Positions 27,848 through 37,952 of a DNA stretch of 58,538 nt are shown here, one piece after another. The notes below the pieces were generated by a model. It saw only the letters and a program-made list of their open reading frames with translations, did not search any database and was not told where the DNA came from. The position numbers and the translations under genes are program-made. The stretch covers positions 1 to 58,538 of the forward strand of contig NZ_PIZM01000011.1 in assembly GCF_002835465.1 (NCBI RefSeq), given 5' to 3'. Source of the DNA: Psychromonas sp. psych-6C06 (GTDB taxonomy: Bacteria; Pseudomonadota; Gammaproteobacteria; Enterobacterales; Psychromonadaceae). How positions within the stretch are numbered: the first letter of the stretch is position 1; each line of letters starts with the position of its first letter.

Positions 27848-30019
27848 ATGGACGTTTCCTACTTAATTGATGGTTTAAACGACTTTCAACGTGCTGCCGT
27901 TTCTGCTCCAGAACAAAACATGCTGGTATTAGCGGGCGCCGGAAGCGGTAAAACACGCGTTTTGACCCATCGTATCGCATGGTTAATGCGAGTAGAAAAC
28001 ATTCCAACCTATGGCATCTTAGCAGTTACCTTTACCAATAAGGCAGCTAAAGAGATGCGTGGACGAATTACCGATATCTGTCCTTTTCAAATTGGAGGCA
28101 TGTGGATAGGTACTTTTCATGGTATTGCGCATCGCCTATTACGCTTACATTATCAAGAAGCTAACTTACCCGAACAGTTTCAGATTATCGACAGTGATGA
28201 CCAACAAAAGATGATAAAACGAATCATCAAGACCCTTAACCTTGATGAGAAATACTACCCTCCAAAAGAGCTACAGTGGTATATCAACGATAAAAAAGAT
28301 GAAGGCTTACGCGCGAAACATATTGATGCCGGTTATAGCTTGCAAGACAAACAACGCCTACAGGTTTATCAAGCCTACGAAGAAGCTTGTCAGCTCGCCG
28401 GATTAGTTGACTTTGCAGAATTACTGTTGCGAGCTCATGAATTACTACTTAATAACGCAGCTCTGCTTAAACATTACCAAGATCGTTTTAAACATGTATT
28501 GGTTGACGAATTTCAAGATACCAACAAGTTACAATATGCGTGGTTAAACCTACTCACAGACAGTGATAATTACTTAACTATTGTTGGTGATGACGATCAG
28601 TCTATCTATGGTTGGCGAGGCGCTGATATTGAAAATATTCAACGCTTCTTAAAAGAAAAAAATAATCCAGTGACTATCCGTTTAGAGCAAAACTACCGCT
28701 CTACAGGGCATATCCTGAATGCCTCTAACCAACTGATTCAAAATAACAGTGACCGCTTAGGTAAGGAGTTATGGACCAGTGGCGAAGCCGGTGATCCAAT
28801 AGCGATTTATAGCGCCTTTAACGATTATGACGAAACCCGTTATGTCACTTCACAAATACAAGCTTGGGAGCGAGAAGGTAATAAGCTATGTGACTGCGCA
28901 ATTTTATACCGTAGCAATGCGCAATCGCGTCTTTTTGAAGAGCAGTTTATGGCCAACCAGTTGCCCTACCATATTTATGGTGGACAGCGCTTCTTTGACC
29001 GTTTAGAGATAAAAGACAGTATCGCTTATCTACGTTTAATGAATAACCATCAAGATGATGCTGCATTTGAACGTATCGTTAACAAACCGAAACGAAAAAT
29101 CGGTAACACCAGTCTCGATAAAATCCGCCTTTGCGCACGCGAGCAAGGGTTTACACTTTGGCAGGCAAGTGTTCACTTACTAGAAAATAAACAACTTAGC
29201 GCAGGTGCACGTAGCTCACTGAGTGGTTTTATTGAACTAATCAGCCGTTTTAAAAGCGAAACCTCTGAGTTACCGCTATTTCAAATGGTGGATCACATCA
29301 TCAACCATTCAGGTCTGAAAGCGATGTTTGAAGCGGAAAAAGGTGAGAAATCACGCAGTCGCATTGAAAACTTACAGGAGCTTGTTTCTGCAACGAAGGG
29401 GTTTGTTATTCCTGAAGAGGAGCAGGAGATGGATGAGCTGACCGCCTTTCTTGCTTATGCGGCACTTGAATCGGGTGATAATCAAGCCGACGAATTTGAA
29501 GATGCCGTACAGTTGATGACTATGCACTCCGCAAAAGGGTTAGAGTTTGCGCAAGTATTTATGGTAGGTGTTGAAGAAGGTATGTTCCCTGGACAACGCT
29601 CTACTGAAGATGAAACGCGCCTCGCAGAAGAGCGTCGCCTTTGTTATGTCGGCATGACTCGAGCAATGCAAAAGCTAACCATTTGTCATGCTGAAAGCCG
29701 ACGTTTGTATGGGCAGGAGAAATTCCACTCTGCGTCGCGCTTTATTGCTGAGTTGCCTGAAAAAGATATTCAATTTGTGCGTAAAAAAGCGCAGGTCAAA
29801 CGGATGCAACCGGCGGCAAGCAAAGCCCCCGTATTTAACGGAGAAAGCCAAGATGTTTTAGGCTTCAAATTAGGCCAACAGGTTAGGCACGTAAAGTTTG
29901 GCGAAGGCACAGTGATCGCGCAAGAAGGCAGTGGTGACAACAGTCGTTTACAGGTGCACTTTATCGAAGCTGGCAGTAAGTGGTTAATGACTGCCTATGC
30001 AAGATTAGAGGCGATATAG
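27848..30019 (+). CDS. uvrD: DNA helicase II UvrD
   Basis: UvrD is a superfamily 1 3'-5' helicase used in mismatch and nucleotide-excision repair. Walker A is AGAGSGKTRVL near residue 30, and the Q motif (LNDFQRAAV), DEFQDTN, GDDDQSIYGWRG, QNYRST and VYVGMTRA-type motifs follow in order. The length of 723 is normal and the C-terminal Tudor-like segment is present. It is last in the xerC-yigB-uvrD run. Confidence 0.97.
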   Translation: MDVSYLIDGLNDFQRAAVSAPEQNMLVLAGAGSGKTRVLTHRIAWLMRVENIPTYGILAVTFTNKAAKEMRGRITDICPFQIGGMWIGTFHGIAHRLLRLHYQEANLPEQFQIIDSDDQQKMIKRIIKTLNLDEKYYPPKELQWYINDKKDEGLRAKHIDAGYSLQDKQRLQVYQAYEEACQLAGLVDFAELLLRAHELLLNNAALLKHYQDRFKHVLVDEFQDTNKLQYAWLNLLTDSDNYLTIVGDDDQSIYGWRGADIENIQRFLKEKNNPVTIRLEQNYRSTGHILNASNQLIQNNSDRLGKELWTSGEAGDPIAIYSAFNDYDETRYVTSQIQAWEREGNKLCDCAILYRSNAQSRLFEEQFMANQLPYHIYGGQRFFDRLEIKDSIAYLRLMNNHQDDAAFERIVNKPKRKIGNTSLDKIRLCAREQGFTLWQASVHLLENKQLSAGARSSLSGFIELISRFKSETSELPLFQMVDHIINHSGLKAMFEAEKGEKSRSRIENLQELVSATKGFVIPEEEQEMDELTAFLAYAALESGDNQADEFEDAVQLMTMHSAKGLEFAQVFMVGVEEGMFPGQRSTEDETRLAEERRLCYVGMTRAMQKLTICHAESRRLYGQEKFHSASRFIAELPEKDIQFVRKKAQVKRMQPAASKAPVFNGESQDVLGFKLGQQVRHVKFGEGTVIAQEGSGDNSRLQVHFIEAGSKWLMTAYARLEAI

Positions 30020-30186
30020 CGCTAACTATCTGAAATTATTAACGCTTCTAAGACGCCTTAATTCGTTTTGCAAAAAAACTAAATGACAGGTCGAATTATT
30101 AGCGTTTTTAGCACATTTATTATTCATAAAACTGTAATTTGTAGCTACGCTTTAAGGGAATAAAATTATTTCTCAAGGAGCCTCTG

Positions 30187-30642
30187 ATGCGTTTTAAGCC
30201 GATAAAAGAATTCTTAGCTCATATTGAAGAGTGCCATCAAGCACTTGCGGATCTTTATCTGCGATTAAGCCTCGAAGCAAAAGATGAAAAAGTAAAACTA
30301 ATGCTCGATTTTATGCGTAATAAAGAGCAGTTATCCTATTTACACCTCCATGAATATGCACAGCAATCACCCGACAGTTTATTAGAGACTTGGTTAGATA
30401 ACGTCTTTGATCAAAGCTTTCCAATGAAGTGCCAACAAATGAAAGTACAACCTGACTTAGCGGTCGAAGATGTCGTCGCACTCGCGATGAAACTAGATAT
30501 GCAACTGATCGAACTCATGCAAACGGCTGCCTATAATTCTCCGACCATTGAAGCCGAACTTGCCTTAGAGAACCTCAGTAATCAAGAAGAAGAAAGCTTG
30601 CACCAAGTGGTCATTGCGAGCCATGAATTTGAGTTTATGTAA
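30187..30642 (+). CDS. Helical hypothetical protein (ferritin-like appearance)
   Basis: The 151-residue, acidic protein is almost entirely helical, with no membrane segment or signal peptide. Several Glu and His residues are spaced along helices (E13-E14-H17; H53 and H55 with E56), which recalls ferritin-like or hemerythrin-like bundles, but no certain metal motif can be read. AAGGAG before the ATG marks a genuine start. It stands alone between uvrD and argS. The fold assignment is only an impression. Confidence 0.55.
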   Translation: MRFKPIKEFLAHIEECHQALADLYLRLSLEAKDEKVKLMLDFMRNKEQLSYLHLHEYAQQSPDSLLETWLDNVFDQSFPMKCQQMKVQPDLAVEDVVALAMKLDMQLIELMQTAAYNSPTIEAELALENLSNQEEESLHQVVIASHEFEFM

Positions 30643-30741
30643 TCCTAATAACATTCGAATTAAATAAGTTATTTTAACCGGTAAAATAGAGCCACTGTTT
30701 CCTTCATTTGCTATAACGCGAGTCTGAAACAAGTAACCTTA

Positions 30742-30770
30742 AACGCAGTCTTTACTGCGTTTTCTTTTTT
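30742..30770 (+). terminator. Terminator upstream of argS
   Basis: AACGCAGT/ACTGCGTT arms (30742-30749 and 30754-30761) with a 4-nt loop are followed by TTCTTTTTT. It ends transcription of the 30187 gene before argS. Confidence 0.85.
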
Positions 30771-30885
30771 AAACAGATAAACAACCAGAGAACTAGCTTG
30801 CGATGAATAACACGCTAGTTTTCCCTGCCGATAAATTGTAGAATTCCCCCTCTATTATTAGTCCGTATCAATTGGTGAATTATCT

Positions 30886-32634
30886 ATGAAAGCTTTTATC
30901 CAGCAACAACTTGAACAAGCGATTGTTTCCCTTAAAAAACAGCAAATCGTTCCTGAAGATATTCAACCCCGCATTGCTATTGATCGCACTAAAGATAAGT
31001 CGCACGGCGACTTTGCCAACAATCTAGCATTGATGCTTGCTAAACCAGCAAAGCAAAACCCACGCGCACTAGCAGAACTTATTGTTAAAAACTTACCTAC
31101 TTCTGATCTCATTATTAAAACAGAAATTGCAGGGCCAGGCTTTATTAACTTTTTTATCAATCCAAACTACCTAGAAAAACAAATCGATAGCGCCTATGCC
31201 GATAGCCGTTTAAATGTAGAGTTAATTGAAACACCACAAAATATTGTTATCGATTACTCATCACCAAACCTTGCTAAAGAGATGCACGTTGGTCATTTAC
31301 GTTCAACTATTATTGGTGATGCAGTAACAAGAACTCTTGAATTTCAAGGTCAAAACGTTATTCGTCAAAATCACGTGGGTGACTGGGGAACGCAATTTGG
31401 TATGTTGCTCGCTTACATGGAAGAGCTTCGTGCACAAAACGCTGAAATTTCAAAAAACCTCGCTGATTTAGAAGTTTTTTATCGCGCAGCAAAGGGACGT
31501 TTTGATGAGTCAGAAGAGTTCGCCAACCGTGCACGCTTTTTAGTAGTAGAGCTACAAAGTGGTAATGAAGAATGCTTAACACTCTGGAAAGAGTTTAAAG
31601 ATATTAGTATCTCGCACTGCCAAGAAGCTTATCAACGTTTAGGCGTGAGCTTAAGCCTTGAAGATATTCGCGGTGAAAGCGCTTATGATAAAGACCTTTC
31701 AGTTGTCGTCAGTGATTTAGATAAAAAAGGATTATTACAAGAGAGCCAAGGGGCGAAATGTGTTTTCTTAGAAAGCTTTAAAAATAAAGAAGGCGAGCCA
31801 CTACCCGTTATCATTCAAAAGAAAGATGGTGGCTTCCTCTACGCAACTTCTGATTTAGCAGCCATTCGCTACCGCCAATCATCATTGAACGCCGATCGTG
31901 CGCTTTACTTTGTTGATGCGCGCCAAGGATTACATTTCCAGCAAGTGTTTGAAGTCGCGCGTTTAGCTGAATTTGTAAAACCTGAAACAACACTTGAACA
32001 TATGCCATTTGGTACTGTAATGGGCGAAGATGGGAAACCATTTAAAACACGTGCAGGCTCAACACCTAAACTGGCAGACTTACTAACAGAAGCAGAAGAG
32101 CGTGCCTACGAATTAGTAAAAGAGAAAAACCAAGATATGGCTGAAGATGAACTTCGTCATATCGCTTCAGTAGTGGGTATTGCTTCGGTTAAATACGCGG
32201 ATCTTTCTAAAAACCGTACCAGTGATTACACCTTCAGTTTTGACAGCATGTTAAGTTTTGAAGGCAATACCGCACCTTACCTGCTGTACGCTTACACGCG
32301 TGTTGCAAGTATCTTCAACAAGGCAGGTATTGAAATGGATAGCATCACCGCTGATGTTGTGCTCAACGAAGAAAAAGAGAAAGACCTTGCGAGCAAACTG
32401 ATGCAGTTTAATGAAATTATCAATCAAGTGGGTAAACAGGGGATGCCTCACTTCCTATGTGCTTATCTATTTGAATTAGCAGGTTTATTTTCAAGCTTCT
32501 ACGAAGCATGTCCGATCTTAGTTGCCGATAATGAAAGTCAAAAACAGAGCCGTTTAAAATTAGCCGCTTTAACAGCTAAAACATTACAACAAGGCTTATC
32601 ACTATTAGGCATTAACACCCTAGAGCGCATGTAA
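30886..32634 (+). CDS. argS: Arginyl-tRNA synthetase
   Basis: ArgS charges tRNA-Arg. It is a class Ia synthetase with the HIGH-type motif HVGHLRS, the N-terminal Arg-tRNA-specific domain (first about 95 residues) and a C-terminal anticodon-binding helical domain ending ERM. The length of 582 is normal. It is followed after 1 bp by ftsN. Confidence 0.97.
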   Translation: MKAFIQQQLEQAIVSLKKQQIVPEDIQPRIAIDRTKDKSHGDFANNLALMLAKPAKQNPRALAELIVKNLPTSDLIIKTEIAGPGFINFFINPNYLEKQIDSAYADSRLNVELIETPQNIVIDYSSPNLAKEMHVGHLRSTIIGDAVTRTLEFQGQNVIRQNHVGDWGTQFGMLLAYMEELRAQNAEISKNLADLEVFYRAAKGRFDESEEFANRARFLVVELQSGNEECLTLWKEFKDISISHCQEAYQRLGVSLSLEDIRGESAYDKDLSVVVSDLDKKGLLQESQGAKCVFLESFKNKEGEPLPVIIQKKDGGFLYATSDLAAIRYRQSSLNADRALYFVDARQGLHFQQVFEVARLAEFVKPETTLEHMPFGTVMGEDGKPFKTRAGSTPKLADLLTEAEERAYELVKEKNQDMAEDELRHIASVVGIASVKYADLSKNRTSDYTFSFDSMLSFEGNTAPYLLYAYTRVASIFNKAGIEMDSITADVVLNEEKEKDLASKLMQFNEIINQVGKQGMPHFLCAYLFELAGLFSSFYEACPILVADNESQKQSRLKLAALTAKTLQQGLSLLGINTLERM

Positions 32635-32635
32635 C

Positions 32636-33166
32636 ATGGCACAGCCCAATAGACGAAAAAAAAGCGTTGCTGTCAAAAAAGAGAGACGAGCAGCCCCTAA
32701 ACGACCGCAAAAAAACAAGCAGGGGTTTCCTTTTTTAGCGCTTGGCATTGCGATAATGTTATGCGCTTTTATCGGCTATTTTATTTTTGCTGTGGATAAA
32801 CCAGAGCCTGTGAAAGCGGTTAATAAGCCTCCTGTTAAGCAGGAGGAAACATTGCCAGAAAAACCACAACCGAAATGGCAATATGAAGAAGTGCTGCCCA
32901 ATAAAGAGGTGGTGGTTGATATCCCCGAAGAAAAGAAAAACACTCGTCCTTATCAGATGCAGTGTGGCTCTTTCCGTAAACAGGGCGATGCTGAGACATT
33001 AAAAGCGAGAATCGCTTTTCAGGGACTCAATAGCACAGTGAAAAAGACCGGTGACTGGTATCGTGTTATTTTAGGCCCCTACGAGAGAAAGCGCTTGGCA
33101 GAGAAAGATCGCCATAAACTGCAACGAGCCAAAATTAATGGCTGCCAAATTTGGTATTGGCGTTAA
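32636..33166 (+). CDS. ftsN: Cell division protein FtsN (SPOR domain)
   Basis: FtsN triggers septal peptidoglycan synthesis. The 176 residues comprise a basic cytoplasmic tail (1-30), one membrane helix (about 32-52), a Pro/Lys-rich linker and a SPOR domain (about 100-176) ending in GCQIWYWR. The linker is short compared with E. coli FtsN. The argS-ftsN-hslV-hslU order supports the name. The stop codon abuts a MITE-like repeat. Confidence 0.88.
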   Translation: MAQPNRRKKSVAVKKERRAAPKRPQKNKQGFPFLALGIAIMLCAFIGYFIFAVDKPEPVKAVNKPPVKQEETLPEKPQPKWQYEEVLPNKEVVVDIPEEKKNTRPYQMQCGSFRKQGDAETLKARIAFQGLNSTVKKTGDWYRVILGPYERKRLAEKDRHKLQRAKINGCQIWYWR

Positions 33167-33212
33167 TACCAAATCCACTAAATAACTGATCAATATTAGC
33201 GGAATTGGTATA
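33167..33212. repeat. Minimal copy of the MITE-like repeat
   Basis: This 46-bp element is just two facing terminal repeats. CCAAATCCACTAAATAACTGATCA matches, in reverse, the right end of the copies at 50569 and 57429, and ATTAGCGGAATTGG matches, in reverse, their left end. TA flanks both sides. It begins directly at the ftsN stop codon. Confidence 0.85.
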
Positions 33213-33231
33213 ACCATAAACAGCACGGATA

Positions 33232-33265
33232 AAAAGGATAAATGAAAATTTATCCTTTTCTATTT
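33232..33265 (+). terminator. Terminator after ftsN
   Basis: AAAAGGATAAAT (33232-33243) pairs with ATTTATCCTTTT (33248-33259) across a short GAAA-type loop, followed by CTATTTTTAT. Confidence 0.75.
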
Positions 33266-33273
33266 TTATCCCC

Positions 33274-33300
33274 CTTGAAATTACCCTATTCCCCCTTATA
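33274..33300 (+). promoter_or_regulatory. Heat-shock (sigma-32) promoter of hslVU
   Basis: CTTGAAA (33274-33280), 11 bp, then CCCCTTAT (33292-33299) closely resembles the sigma-32 consensus CTTGAAA / CCCCATNT. It lies about 37 bp before hslV. Confidence 0.75.
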
Positions 33301-33335
33301 TCTACTAAATACACTTCAATGAACAGGTAATTAAA

Positions 33336-33887
33336 ATGACAACTATTGTTTCAGTACGCCGTGGTAACCAAGTGGTTGTAGGTGGCGACGGTCAAGTTTC
33401 TCTCGGAAATACAGTCATGAAAGGTAATGCACGAAAAGTGCACCGTTTATATAACAATCAAGTTATCGCAGGTTTTGCAGGCGGTACAGCAGATGCATTC
33501 ACGTTATTAGAGCGTTTTGAAGCAAAGTTACAAGCACACCAAGGTAATTTAGAGCGCGCTGCCGTTGAACTCGCAAAAGACTGGCGTACCGATAAAATGT
33601 TACGCAAGTTAGAAGCGTTATTAGCCGTTGCAGACAAACACCACTCTTACATCATTACTGGTAATGGAGATGTAGTACGCCCTGAAAAAGACCTGATTGC
33701 AATCGGATCTGGCGGAAACTTTGCCCAGTCAGCAGCCCTTGCACTATTAGAAAATACAGAGTTAGATGCGAAAACCATTGTTGAAAAAGCACTTACTATC
33801 GCAGGCGATATTTGTGTTTTCACCAACAGTAATCAAACCATTGAAGTTATTGATTTTGATAGTAACGATAACAGTAGCGATAAATAG
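33336..33887 (+). CDS. hslV: ATP-dependent protease subunit HslV
   Basis: HslV is the proteasome-like peptidase of the HslUV complex. After removal of Met the catalytic N-terminal threonine (T2 of MTTIVSVRR) is exposed. The GGDGQVSLG stretch and the 183-residue length are typical. It is 9 bp upstream of hslU behind a sigma-32-like promoter. Confidence 0.97.
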   Translation: MTTIVSVRRGNQVVVGGDGQVSLGNTVMKGNARKVHRLYNNQVIAGFAGGTADAFTLLERFEAKLQAHQGNLERAAVELAKDWRTDKMLRKLEALLAVADKHHSYIITGNGDVVRPEKDLIAIGSGGNFAQSAALALLENTELDAKTIVEKALTIAGDICVFTNSNQTIEVIDFDSNDNSSDK

Positions 33888-33896
33888 GATAAAACT

Positions 33897-35237
33897 ATGT
33901 CAGATTTGACTCCAAAACAGATAACCCATGAATTAGATCGCCACATTATCGGTCAAAGTAAAGCTAAACGTGCCGTTGCCATTGCACTGCGTAACCGCTG
34001 GCGTCGCATGCAACTTAATGAAGATATTCGTCAAGAAGTGACGCCAAAAAACATTCTGATGATCGGCCCAACAGGTGTTGGTAAAACAGAGATTGCACGT
34101 CGCTTAGCAAAGCTAGCTAACGCACCATTTATCAAGGTTGAAGCGACTAAATTCACTGAAGTAGGTTATGTTGGTAAAGAAGTAGAAACCATTATTCGTG
34201 ATCTCGTTGATGTATCAATTAAGATAACACGTGAACAAGAGATGAAAAAAGTCACAACCAAGGCAGAAGACTTAGCTGAAGATAAAATTCTTGATATCCT
34301 TCTTCCTCCAGCACAAACAACAAGTGACTGGGATACCAGTGGCGATACCGTTGAGGAAGGTGCTGCACGTCAATCATTCCGTAAAAAATTACGCGAAGGA
34401 AAATTAGACGATAAAGAGATTGAAGTCGATGTGCCTGCTCCGCAAATCGGCGTAGAAATCATGGCACCTCCCGGTATGGAAGAGATGACCAATCAATTGC
34501 AAGGTATGTTCCAAAACTTATCAGGCAAAGGTGAAGTTAAAAAACGCAAAATGAAAATTAAAGATGCGTTAAAAGCGATCATTGAAAATGAAGCGGCAGG
34601 ACTGATTAACCAAGAAGAGCTTAAAGAACGCGCTATTTTTGCAGCCGAAAATAACGGCATTGTATTTATCGATGAGATAGACAAAATTTGTAAACGTGGC
34701 GATAGCAGTGGCCCAGATGTTTCCCGTGAAGGCGTTCAGCGCGATTTATTACCGTTAATTGAAGGCTCAACAGTAAGCACTAAGCACGGTATGGTAAAAA
34801 CAGATCACATGTTATTTATCGGTTCAGGTGCATTCCAAATCGCTAAGCCTTCAGATTTAATTCCTGAGTTACAAGGGCGTATGCCAATTCGTGTTGAACT
34901 AGAAGCTTTAAAAGAGGAAGATTTAGCACGAATCCTGACAGAGCCAAAAGCATCTTTAAGTGAGCAATACCAAGCATTGTTAGCAACAGAAGGCGTAAGT
35001 GTTGAATTTACACAAGATGGTATCGATAAAATCGCAAAATCTGCATGGCATGTTAATGAAACAACTGAAAATATCGGCGCACGTCGTTTACATACGTTAA
35101 TGGAGCGCATTATGGATGAACTCTCTTATGATGCAGACGATCGTAAAGGTGAATCGATTCGTATTGATGCCGACTATGTTGCTAGCGCGTTGGATGAAGT
35201 GATCGAAAACGAAGATTTAAGCCGCTATATCTTATAG
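33897..35237 (+). CDS. hslU: HslU ATPase subunit
   Basis: HslU is the AAA+ unfoldase that feeds HslV. Walker A is GPTGVGKT (57-64), followed by the ERA..YVG-type pore loop (VGYVGKE), the large I domain (about 110-245), Walker B FIDEIDK and the C-terminal [10 protein letters not shown] tail that docks into HslV. The length of 446 is normal. Confidence 0.97.
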   Translation: MSDLTPKQITHELDRHIIGQSKAKRAVAIALRNRWRRMQLNEDIRQEVTPKNILMIGPTGVGKTEIARRLAKLANAPFIKVEATKFTEVGYVGKEVETIIRDLVDVSIKITREQEMKKVTTKAEDLAEDKILDILLPPAQTTSDWDTSGDTVEEGAARQSFRKKLREGKLDDKEIEVDVPAPQIGVEIMAPPGMEEMTNQLQGMFQNLSGKGEVKKRKMKIKDALKAIIENEAAGLINQEELKERAIFAAENNGIVFIDEIDKICKRGDSSGPDVSREGVQRDLLPLIEGSTVSTKHGMVKTDHMLFIGSGAFQIAKPSDLIPELQGRMPIRVELEALKEEDLARILTEPKASLSEQYQALLATEGVSVEFTQDGIDKIAKSAWHVNETTENIGARRLHTLMERIMDELSYDADDRKGESIRIDADYVASALDEVIENEDLSRYIL

Positions 35238-35261
35238 TCTTTAAGTAATAGCAAGCATAAA

Positions 35262-35300
35262 AAAAAGCCCGAGCAAGTTTCCTTGTTTGGGCTTTTTAGT
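35262..35300. terminator. Bidirectional terminator between hslU and nagB
   Basis: AAAAAGCCC...GGGCTTTTT arms with an inner GCAAG/CTTGT pairing have an A-run on the left and a T-run on the right, so they serve both convergent genes. Confidence 0.85.
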
Positions 35301-35336
35301 TACGGGGTAGGTTACGTCATCATAATCTTATATGTA

Positions 35337-36140
35337 CTAGCTCAGACTTGCGATGCTCTCTTTTTCGAGTTCTTGGAAGTATTTTACCGTTTTAACTTTC
35401 AAGTCTTGTTGCGCACCTTGATCAGCAACAATCACCGCTTTTTTATGTAATTGCAGTGCAGTTACCGTCCAAAGGTGGTTCACAGCGCCTTCTACTGCTG
35501 CTTGTAATGCTAATGATTTATTATGGCCTAATGAAAGGATCATCACCTGCTCTGCATCTAACAAGGTAGCGACACCAATTGTGAGTGCATATTTAGGCAC
35601 TTGGTTAACATCGCCATCAAAAAAACGAGAATTAGCAATACGAGTATCATCAGTTAAAGTCTTAATGCGCGTGCGAGAAGAAAGTGAAGAAGCCGGCTCA
35701 TTAAAGGCAATATGCCCATCAACGCCCACTCCCCCCATGAACAAATTAATTTTTCCGTAGGATTTAATTTTATCTTCATAAGCTTGGCAATGCGCATCAA
35801 TATCAGTGGCTTTACCATCTAATAAATTAATGTTTTCTTCTTTTATATTGACGTGATTAAAGAAGTTTTCGTACATAAATGTGCGGTAAGATTCTGGGTG
35901 GTTAGGCTCAATACCGACATATTCATCCATATTAAAAGTGACCACATTTTCAAAGCTCACTTTGCCTGCTTTATATAGTGCGATCAGCTCTTTATAGGTT
36001 GATAAAGGGGTGCTTCCTGTTGGTAAACCTAAAACAAAAGGTTTTTCTTCGCTGGGATTAAATGCATTAATCGTTTCAACAATATGACGAGCAGCCCATT
36101 GGCCAACTTGTTCTACAGTTTGTAAAGGAATAAGTCTCAT
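35337..36140 (-). CDS. nagB: Glucosamine-6-phosphate deaminase NagB
   Basis: NagB converts glucosamine 6-phosphate to fructose 6-phosphate plus ammonia, reversibly. The catalytic residues known from E. coli fall at identical numbers: D72, D141, H143 and E148 ([13 protein letters not shown]). The length of 267 is normal. It is unusual in being the last gene of a mannitol operon rather than next to nagA/nagE; only 31 bp separate it from mtlR. Both MtlD and NagB release fructose 6-phosphate. Confidence 0.96.
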   Translation of the reverse strand: MRLIPLQTVEQVGQWAARHIVETINAFNPSEEKPFVLGLPTGSTPLSTYKELIALYKAGKVSFENVVTFNMDEYVGIEPNHPESYRTFMYENFFNHVNIKEENINLLDGKATDIDAHCQAYEDKIKSYGKINLFMGGVGVDGHIAFNEPASSLSSRTRIKTLTDDTRIANSRFFDGDVNQVPKYALTIGVATLLDAEQVMILSLGHNKSLALQAAVEGAVNHLWTVTALQLHKKAVIVADQGAQQDLKVKTVKYFQELEKESIASLS

Positions 36141-36171
36141 AAATAACCTCTAATAATTAGTGTAAAAGTAA

Positions 36172-36705
36172 TTAAAACGGACTGTCTTTATCTAGCGCTT
36201 CACAGAGTGAAATGATAGCCAACGCTAATGACGATTTAATAACCTGTTGCTGCCTATCAATTTGCATCTGATAAAAAGCCAGATCAATCTCGTCCTGTGC
36301 AACCGATACCGGTTCAAACACCAGCATATTTATCTTTTTCGCTACATGAAGCGCTTCAATTGAAGTTACAATGATAGGATCTGTAAAGTTATACTCAGCG
36401 CTATCATTATTCAGCACGCTTTTAAGTTTAATAATGCCTTCAAAATCATGATAAATATCATGAGGTACTACACCTAAGCCAAACAATAATTTTAACCTTA
36501 CAGAAAGCTCCCCTAACGGGCCTGAATCGTGTAATAAAGGCCCAACAACGGATTGCACTGCAAAGTCATTTTTTAGAAAAATACGTTCAATAAGCGTTTG
36601 AATAACCTGCTCAAACACATCAACGGCTGAAATAAAAAAACCACGTGCAGTAGTGCTCGTATTTAGATATTCCAGAATTTCATTTTCTTGTAATTTTTTG
36701 GACAT
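36172..36705 (-). CDS. mtlR: Mannitol operon repressor MtlR
   Basis: MtlR regulates mannitol uptake genes in enterics and vibrios. It is an all-helical protein without a classical DNA-binding motif, so how it acts is unclear. The 177-residue product shows the family stretch RGFFISAVDVFEQVIQTLIE near the N-terminus (residues 19-38). It is third in mtlA-mtlD-mtlR-nagB, 43 bp after mtlD. Confidence 0.9.
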   Translation of the reverse strand: MSKKLQENEILEYLNTSTTARGFFISAVDVFEQVIQTLIERIFLKNDFAVQSVVGPLLHDSGPLGELSVRLKLLFGLGVVPHDIYHDFEGIIKLKSVLNNDSAEYNFTDPIIVTSIEALHVAKKINMLVFEPVSVAQDEIDLAFYQMQIDRQQQVIKSSLALAIISLCEALDKDSPF

Positions 36706-36748
36706 AAGCTCTGCTGTTTTAGTTAAGTGGGGTGCTCCCCACTATGAA

Positions 36749-37894
36749 TTATTGCATTGCAGTAAATAATCTCTCAATCTCAAGCGCTTCCTTGCTAGTT
36801 GGTGCTAAGCCCGTGTATTTGGCTAATGTTGCGAGGAAACCAATACTTTCAAGTGAGGTTTGTAATTCGAGTGCCTGAGGATCATCACTGTTTGTATATT
36901 TAAATGCGGCTGCAATACCTTTTAATAACATTGTATTATCGGTGCCATATTCAATAGTACCTAATAACGGTTTTACTAAACGATCATTTTCACCAAGCTT
37001 GCGAATAGGTTGTCGACCTACTCGATCAATTTCATCATGTAGGTAAGGATTAGCAAAACGTCCGATAATTTTTTCGATATAAGCATTGTGAAGCTCACGA
37101 TCAAAACCGTAACGTTTAATCAAAACTTCACCACTCTCTTGCATTGCCTGTCTAACCTGAGTGCGAATAACATCATCATCAATCGCCTCTTTCACTGTTT
37201 TATGGCCAGCAAGTGCGCCTAAATAAGCTGTCATGATATGGCCAGTATTTAGAGTAAATAATTTACGTTCGATAAATGCCATTAAATCATCGGTTTTTTG
37301 CATACCATCGATCGCTGGAATTTCTCCTTTAAATTGTTGTTCATCAACAATCCATTCACTGAAGCTTTCTACGGTAACCTCTAGCGGATCATTGGCAGCC
37401 TCAGAAGGAGGTACAATACGATCCACCGCTGAATCAACAAAGCCCACCAAACGATCCATTTTTTCATGATATTTTTCATCAAGGTGCTTATACACCTCTT
37501 TTTTGATGTAACTCGTACCGCGGATCATATTTTCACAGGCAATAATATTAAGCGGTTCATCATTATTAGCTTCAAAGCGTAATGCTAATCCCTGTGCGAT
37601 TTTTTTAGCAATAATGGCCAACACATTCGGCCCAACTGCGGTTGTTATAAGATTGGTTTCTCCAATTAAGTCAATCAAATCATCACTGTTTGAGTTAATC
37701 GCATTGACCGAGGAAACCACCTCAGTTTGGCAGTCTGAACCAACGACTTTAACATTGTATGTATGTAGGGTATTGAGCTGATCGATAATTTGATCATCTA
37801 CATCAGCAAAAGTGACCTCTACATGTGCGTCTGATAACAGTTTCCCGATAAAGCCACGGCCAATATTGCCGGCACCAAAATGTACTGATTTCAT
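36749..37894 (-). CDS. mtlD: Mannitol-1-phosphate 5-dehydrogenase
   Basis: MtlD oxidises mannitol 1-phosphate to fructose 6-phosphate with NAD+. The N-terminal Rossmann motif FGAGNIGRGFIG starts at about residue 6, and the family's NTGHI(M)TAYLG stretch lies near residues 216-226. The length of 381 is normal. It is 58 bp after mtlA. Confidence 0.97.
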   Translation of the reverse strand: MKSVHFGAGNIGRGFIGKLLSDAHVEVTFADVDDQIIDQLNTLHTYNVKVVGSDCQTEVVSSVNAINSNSDDLIDLIGETNLITTAVGPNVLAIIAKKIAQGLALRFEANNDEPLNIIACENMIRGTSYIKKEVYKHLDEKYHEKMDRLVGFVDSAVDRIVPPSEAANDPLEVTVESFSEWIVDEQQFKGEIPAIDGMQKTDDLMAFIERKLFTLNTGHIMTAYLGALAGHKTVKEAIDDDVIRTQVRQAMQESGEVLIKRYGFDRELHNAYIEKIIGRFANPYLHDEIDRVGRQPIRKLGENDRLVKPLLGTIEYGTDNTMLLKGIAAAFKYTNSDDPQALELQTSLESIGFLATLAKYTGLAPTSKEALEIERLFTAMQ

Positions 37895-37952
37895 AATATA
37901 TACCTTCTAATAATTAACATTGAAAACAGCGCTGATAAATCAGCGCTTGATA

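Noticed and set aside
30020-30186. Possible inverted MITE copy after uvrD (TTATTAACGCT / AATTATTAGCG).
   Set aside because: The similarity to the family ends is too short and the TA-flanked ends are missing.
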